DNA from: an uncultured Acetobacteraceae bacterium
GTDB lineage: Bacteria > Pseudomonadota > Alphaproteobacteria > Acetobacterales > Acetobacteraceae
Direction: 5' to 3'
Assembly: GCA_943912335.1 (NCBI GenBank)
Contig: CALTUD010000001.1
Coordinates: forward strand, 62,001-126,000
Length of the DNA: 64,000 bases
Within the stretch, counting starts at the first letter, position 1. Every line of letters starts with the position of its first letter. Both the position numbers and the translations under genes were made by a program. The notes under the pieces are model-generated. The model was not told where the DNA came from. It saw only the letters and a list, made by a program, of their open reading frames with translations, and did no database searches. Below are positions 60,209 to 64,000 of this stretch, one piece after another.

Positions 60209-63200
60209 CAGCCGGTGCGGCGTGTGGCCGGCGGGGCGGCGTCGCCGATCACCCGCGGCTGCACGATGCTGGGATCGACCTCGGTGGCGGCGGGCGCGGC
60301 GGCTTCGGCGACCGGGGCCGGTGCGGCCGTCGCTTCGGGCGCTGCCTCGACCGGGGCGGCGTCTGGAGCGGCCTCGGGCGCAGCGACGGTCTCGGTGGCC
60401 GCTTCGACGGCCTTGGCGGCGGTCTTGCGGCTGCGCGCCGGGGCCTTGCGCTTCGGCTTGGCCGGAGCGGCATCGGAGGCTTCGGCCTCGGCGACGGCTT
60501 CCGGCGCGACGGCGGCGGCAGCCTTGGCGGGCTTCTCCTTGGTCGTCGCGGTCGCCGCGGCCTTGGGCTTGCGCGGCGCGCGCGGCTTGCGGGCCTTGGT
60601 TTCCGTAACCGGGGTTTCGGAAACCGGAGCTTCGGCGTCGGCCGGAATGGCGTCCGCAGTTTCGACCGTTTCCGCCGCCACGGGCTCGGACGCCGTTTCG
60701 GCAACCGGCACCGTGTCGATGACCGGCTCGGCCTGCGGCGCTTCCACCACCGGCTCCGCTGCGACGGGCTGCGCGACAGGGGGCGTGGTCTGAACCGGGG
60801 CCTGGGCCGCCACCGCGTCCATCTCGTCCGCGTCCCGGTCCATCATCTCGAAGATGTCGAACGAGCCCGCGAACGGGTCGGCCGGGGTCGGGCCGTTATA
60901 GGCGCGCTGCGCGGGGCGGTTCTCGGTCTGCTCGTGACCGGACTCGCTCTCGTGCTGACGGTTGCGGTTGCGCCCGCCGCGACGGCGACGGCCACGCGGG
61001 GCGTTGTCGCCTTCGGCGGTCTCCGTGCGTTCGGTCGCGACCGGTTCGGCCGACGGGGCGGCGTCGGCTTCGGCGGCGACCGGCGTGGTCTCCGCGTCGT
61101 CGTCGCCCTCGTCCTGATCGGACTCGTGCTCGTTCTGCTCGCTGCCGGTCTCGACACCGTTTTCGGTGCCGTTCTCCGGGCCGTTCTCGCGACGTCCGCC
61201 ACGGCGGCGGCGGCGGCGCTTGCGGCGGCGTCCGTTCTCGTCGCCCTCGCTCGCGGTGCTGCCGTCGGTCTGCTGTGCGGCGGGACGCGCGGCCTCGTCG
61301 CCGGCCTCAACCGTTTCATCCTGCTCGAACGGATCGAGCGAAGGCGGCGCGGCGGCAGCGATCGGCACGTTGGTGACGGCGGCCGTCTGCTGCGCGGGGG
61401 CGTAGCTGGCGGGGGTTGCCGGCGGCAGATAGGGGCGGATGCGGTCGATGCGCAGATTGGGCGGCAGCAGCGAGTCGTCGGCGGCCAGATGCACGGTCAG
61501 GCCGTAGCGGGCCTCGATCTCGCCGAGCCAGGTGCGCTTGTGGTTGAGCACATAGAGCGCGACCGGTCCGGCGACATGCACCAGGATCTCGGACGCCTTG
61601 CGCTTGCCGGCTTCTTCCTCGATCGCGCGCAGGACGTGCAGGGCAGAGCTTTCCGTGCCGCGCACGAAGCCGGTGCCGGCGCAATGCGGGCAGGTGACGA
61701 AGGAGCTTTCGGCGATGGACGGGCGCAGGCGCTGGCGCGACATCTCCAGCAGGCCGAAATGCGAGATGGAGCCGACCTGGATGCGGGCGCGGTCGTTGCG
61801 CAGCGCGTCCTTCAGGCGGCGTTCCACCGCGGCGTTGTTGCGCCGGACTTCCATGTCGATGAAGTCGATGACGATCAGACCGGCCAGATCGCGCAGGCGG
61901 AGCTGACGGGCGACCTCGTCGGCGGCTTCCATGTTGGTGCGGAACGCCGTTTCCTCGATGCCGCGCTCTCGCGTGGAGCGGCCGGAGTTGACGTCGATCG
62001 CGACAAGGGCCTCGGTCTGGTTGATCACCAGATAGCCGCCGGAGCGGAGCTGCACGGTGGGCTGCAGCATGGCGTCCAGATGGTGTTCGACGCCGTGATG
62101 GCCGAACAGGGTCTGGCTGCCGTCGCGCCACAGGCTGACCTTGTTGGCGTTGGCCGGCATCAGCATGCGCATGAATTCGCGCGCGCTCTTCCAGCCGGCT
62201 TCGCCGTCCACGACGATCTCTTCCACGTCGCGGGTGTAGACGTCGCGGATGGCGCGCTTGATCAGGCTGGCTTCCTCGTAGACGAGGCAGGGCGCGGTCG
62301 AGGCGAGGGTGGTTTCGCGGATGTCGTCCCAGGTGCGCAGCAGGTATTCGCCGTCGCGGCGGATCTCGGCGCGCGGGCGCTGCGCGCCTGCGGTGCGGAC
62401 GATCATGCCCATGCCGCGGGGGATCTCGAGCTCCTGGGTGATCTCCTTGAGGCGGCGTCGGTCGGCGGCCGAGGTGATCTTGCGCGACACGCCGCCGCCG
62501 CGCGGCGAGTTCGGCATCAGCACGGAGAAGCGGCCGGCAAGCGAGATGTAGGTGGTCAGCGCGGCGCCCTTGTTGCCGCGCTCTTCCTTGACGACCTGCA
62601 CCAGGATGATCTGGCGACGGCGCATCACTTCCTGAATCTTGTACTGACGCAGGAAGCGGGCGGTGCGGCGCTGGGCGTGGCCGTCATCGGAGGATTCGCC
62701 GCTGACGGTTTCCGGCGCCGGGCCGTGCTGCTCGTCGCCATCCTCGAAATGCTCGCCGTCGGCGGCCTGCGCCGCGTCGCTTTCGGCGACCACGGTCTCG
62801 GCCTCGATCTCGAGCGGCATCTCGATCACCGGGCGGTCGTCGCCGGAGGCGGGCTCGTCCGAGGAGGCATCCGGCGTGGCGGGCAGCATGGCCTCGGTGG
62901 CGGGCACGTCTGGATGGGTGTCGGCGCCGATGTCGATCCCGGCATCGGGGGCGGCGTCGTGTTCGGCGGATGCGGAGTCGTCGCCATCGCGGGCGGCGCG
63001 CTCGTTTTCCTCGTCCTCGCGATCGGCGCGGGCTTCCTCGGCGCGGGCTTCTTCTTCCTGAAGCGCGATCAGCCTTTCGCGGTCGGCGACCGGGATCTGG
63101 TAGTAGTCGGGATGGATTTCGCTGAAGGCCAGGAAGCCGTGGCGATTGCCGCCGTATTCGACGAACGCGGCCTGGAGGCTGGGTTCGATGCGAACGATCT

Positions 63201-63336
63201 TGGCGAGGTAGATATTGCCCTTGAGTTGCTTCTTGGCGGACGTCTCGACGTCGTAATCGTCGAGTCTGTTACCGTCCAGGACGACGACGCGCGTTTCTTC
63301 TGCGTGCGTCGTGTCGATCAGCATACGCTTGGTCAT
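60196..63336 (-). CDS. rne: Ribonuclease E/G
   Basis: The endoribonuclease of mRNA decay and rRNA processing, 1046 aa. The S1 domain begins at about residue 37 (LKGNIYLAKIVRIEPSLQAA) but is split by an acidic insertion at about 92-225 (EEEARAEEARADREDEE and similar), as in alphaproteobacteria. The catalytic domain has EALVAIDVNSGRST with Asp448 and LAGLIVIDFIDMEV with Asp491, and the Zn-link CPHCAGTG with Cys549 and Cys552. The C-terminal 430 residues are a disordered scaffold with an Arg-rich block (RRKRRRRRRGGRREN) and Ala/Pro/Glu repeats. ATG 63336 gives the usual MTKRMLID start. A long leader lies upstream. Confidence 0.95.
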   Translation of the reverse strand: MTKRMLIDTTHAEETRVVVLDGNRLDDYDVETSAKKQLKGNIYLAKIVRIEPSLQAAFVEYGGNRHGFLAFSEIHPDYYQIPVADRERLIALQEEEARAEEARADREDEENERAARDGDDSASAEHDAAPDAGIDIGADTHPDVPATEAMLPATPDASSDEPASGDDRPVIEMPLEIEAETVVAESDAAQAADGEHFEDGDEQHGPAPETVSGESSDDGHAQRRTARFLRQYKIQEVMRRRQIILVQVVKEERGNKGAALTTYISLAGRFSVLMPNSPRGGGVSRKITSAADRRRLKEITQELEIPRGMGMIVRTAGAQRPRAEIRRDGEYLLRTWDDIRETTLASTAPCLVYEEASLIKRAIRDVYTRDVEEIVVDGEAGWKSAREFMRMLMPANANKVSLWRDGSQTLFGHHGVEHHLDAMLQPTVQLRSGGYLVINQTEALVAIDVNSGRSTRERGIEETAFRTNMEAADEVARQLRLRDLAGLIVIDFIDMEVRRNNAAVERRLKDALRNDRARIQVGSISHFGLLEMSRQRLRPSIAESSFVTCPHCAGTGFVRGTESSALHVLRAIEEEAGKRKASEILVHVAGPVALYVLNHKRTWLGEIEARYGLTVHLAADDSLLPPNLRIDRIRPYLPPATPASYAPAQQTAAVTNVPIAAAAPPSLDPFEQDETVEAGDEAARPAAQQTDGSTASEGDENGRRRKRRRRRRGGRRENGPENGTENGVETGSEQNEHESDQDEGDDDAETTPVAAEADAAPSAEPVATERTETAEGDNAPRGRRRRGGRNRNRQHESESGHEQTENRPAQRAYNGPTPADPFAGSFDIFEMMDRDADEMDAVAAQAPVQTTPPVAQPVAAEPVVEAPQAEPVIDTVPVAETASEPVAAETVETADAIPADAEAPVSETPVTETKARKPRAPRKPKAAATATTKEKPAKAAAAVAPEAVAEAEASDAAPAKPKRKAPARSRKTAAKAVEAATETVAAPEAAPDAAPVEAAPEATAAPAPVAEAAAPAATEVDPSIVQPRVIGDAAPPATRRTGWWKR

Positions 63337-63932
63337 AAGCGGGAGAGCTCCGAAAGGCCGGGGGGCGGCGTCCCGGACCCGGATCGGCCGCGTGCCGGGG
63401 GCGATCGGATCGCGCCGGGTTCTGGCCTGTCGGGGTGGGGGCGGTCGCGGCTCGCGCGGCGAGGATGGGGGATCGGAACGGCGATACGGCGCGCAGAACG
63501 CGAACCAGAACGGACGCGGCACGGTGAAACACCGTTCTCGTTCCGTATGGGCTGGTCGGCGGGTTCGCGGCGGTCATCCGGTCCTTAGGCGTCATGGTGG
63601 CGGAACCGCGCGATGCCTGATGAGGCACCCGGGCGGGTTCCGCCGAGGCGGGCGTGGCCTTGTGGGAACGATCGGGATCGTCCTGGCGGGCGCGGCATTC
63701 CGTTCGTCGCGTGACCGCTCGCCCGGCCTGGGGGCGTCGAACGCGATACACCCGCGAACCGGGATGCCGGACGGTTTGCAGTTGCCGCTGGCGATGGTTT
63801 TCGAAACCGTCGCTCCGCCTCGCCTGCATGCGCGTCACACGCCGTCAGAATGCGCGAAAGCGGCACGAACCGCAAGCGTGTCCCGGTTCCGGGGTGGAAA
63901 CGCTGGCGGCGGGGGATCGGTGGGGCTAGTTT
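63337..63932. promoter_or_regulatory. rne leader region with nested hairpin
   Basis: About 600 bp upstream of rne with no convincing gene on either strand. At 63599-63644 GGCGGAACC pairs with GGTTCCGCC, and inside the loop TGCCT-GATG-AGGCA forms a second stem, giving a nested structure. RNase E commonly autoregulates through 5' leader hairpins, so this is a candidate autoregulatory element; that role is inferred by analogy. Confidence 0.4.
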
Positions 63933-64000
63933 ATGCCCCATCACGATCGACGCGGTGCGCTGATGGCGAACGACGAAGCGGGCCCGGTAATAGCGGGGTT
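63933..64000 (+). CDS. Start of an unidentified gene (partial)
   Basis: An ATG at 63933 (MPHHDRRGALMANDEAGPVI) opens a frame that stays open to the window end; a second in-frame ATG at 63963 (MANDEAGP) is an equally likely start. It is divergent from rne. About 22 residues are too few to identify the protein. Confidence 0.35.
   Translation, partial: MPHHDRRGALMANDEAGPVIAG

Noticed and set aside
60133..63588. 1151-residue open frame on the plus strand opposite rne
   Set aside because: Composed of low-complexity Gly/Arg/Leu runs and exactly antisense to RNase E, whose motifs are intact. High GC creates such long shadow frames.
1..64000. CRISPR arrays, tRNA or rRNA genes, insertion sequences, prophage genes
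   Set aside because: No repeat-spacer pattern, cloverleaf, transposase or phage protein was seen on reading the sequence and its translated frames; a tRNA search program was not available.

Overview
The window reads as chromosomal DNA of a GC-rich alphaproteobacterium, most likely a member of the Acetobacteraceae (acetic-acid-bacteria family). Pointers to this are the uniformly high-GC genes, an alphaproteobacterial-type RNase E with a long acidic insertion in its S1 domain, a polyprenyl diphosphate synthase, an S53 acid protease with an OprB porin, and a short citrate synthase/chorismate mutase set. The family assignment is inference from protein resemblance, not from a marker search. Coding density is about 90 percent and many genes overlap by 4 bp (ATGA or GTGA).

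Layout. 1-5.4 kb: end of a fumarylacetoacetate-hydrolase-type gene, an SDR, nrdB behind a NrdR-box-like palindrome, a short hibernation factor, a LysR/alpha-beta-hydrolase divergent pair and a TrmN6-like methyltransferase. 5.4-6.5 kb: polyprenyl diphosphate synthase. 6.5-9.1 kb: an AT-rich accessory patch with a family-2 glycosyltransferase and a decayed F5/8-type-C (discoidin) gene interrupted by three TAG codons and one frameshift. 9.1-20.2 kb: pyrE-murI, a small unknown gene, a secreted S53 protease, gltA, a compact minus-strand run (photolyase, metallophosphoesterase, acetyltransferase, chorismate mutase, SixA-like phosphatase) and a membrane diguanylate cyclase. 20.4-24.6 kb: Lhr-type helicase and PdeM nuclease of the ligase-associated DNA-damage set. 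24.6-31 kb: Lrp and LysR regulators, two MFS carriers, a lone periplasmic binding protein and an OprB porin. 31-39.4 kb: an ABC-F ATPase, VOC and WYL genes, a TonB receptor, a MarR/quinone-oxidoreductase pair with two copies of a visible operator, and a PadR/siderophore-reductase operon resembling E. coli YqjI/YqjH with a palindrome on the start codon. 39.4-48.5 kb: amino-acid permease, GH15 hydrolase, SDR, then a seven-gene Mrp/Mbh-type cation antiporter lacking MrpA. 48.7-57 kb: rpmI-rplT and pheS-pheT, separated by a three-gene minus-strand operon (FeeM-like N-acyl amino acid synthase, membrane methyltransferase, GGDEF-EAL protein) and a small RMF-like gene. 57-64 kb: a 33-residue ORF, AI-2E/PerM transporter, secreted adenosine-deaminase-like enzyme, RNase E and its long leader.

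Functional threads. Most genes are housekeeping. The most interesting accessory units are (i) the FeeM/methyltransferase/GGDEF-EAL operon, which could make a methylated N-acyl amino acid and couple it to cyclic di-GMP; (ii) the MrpA-less antiporter whose gene order copies the ion-translocating half of the archaeal Mbh hydrogenase; (iii) the PadR/ferric reductase and MarR/oxidoreductase units with readable operators; (iv) the binding-protein/MFS/porin operon. No tRNA, rRNA, CRISPR array, transposase or phage gene was seen.
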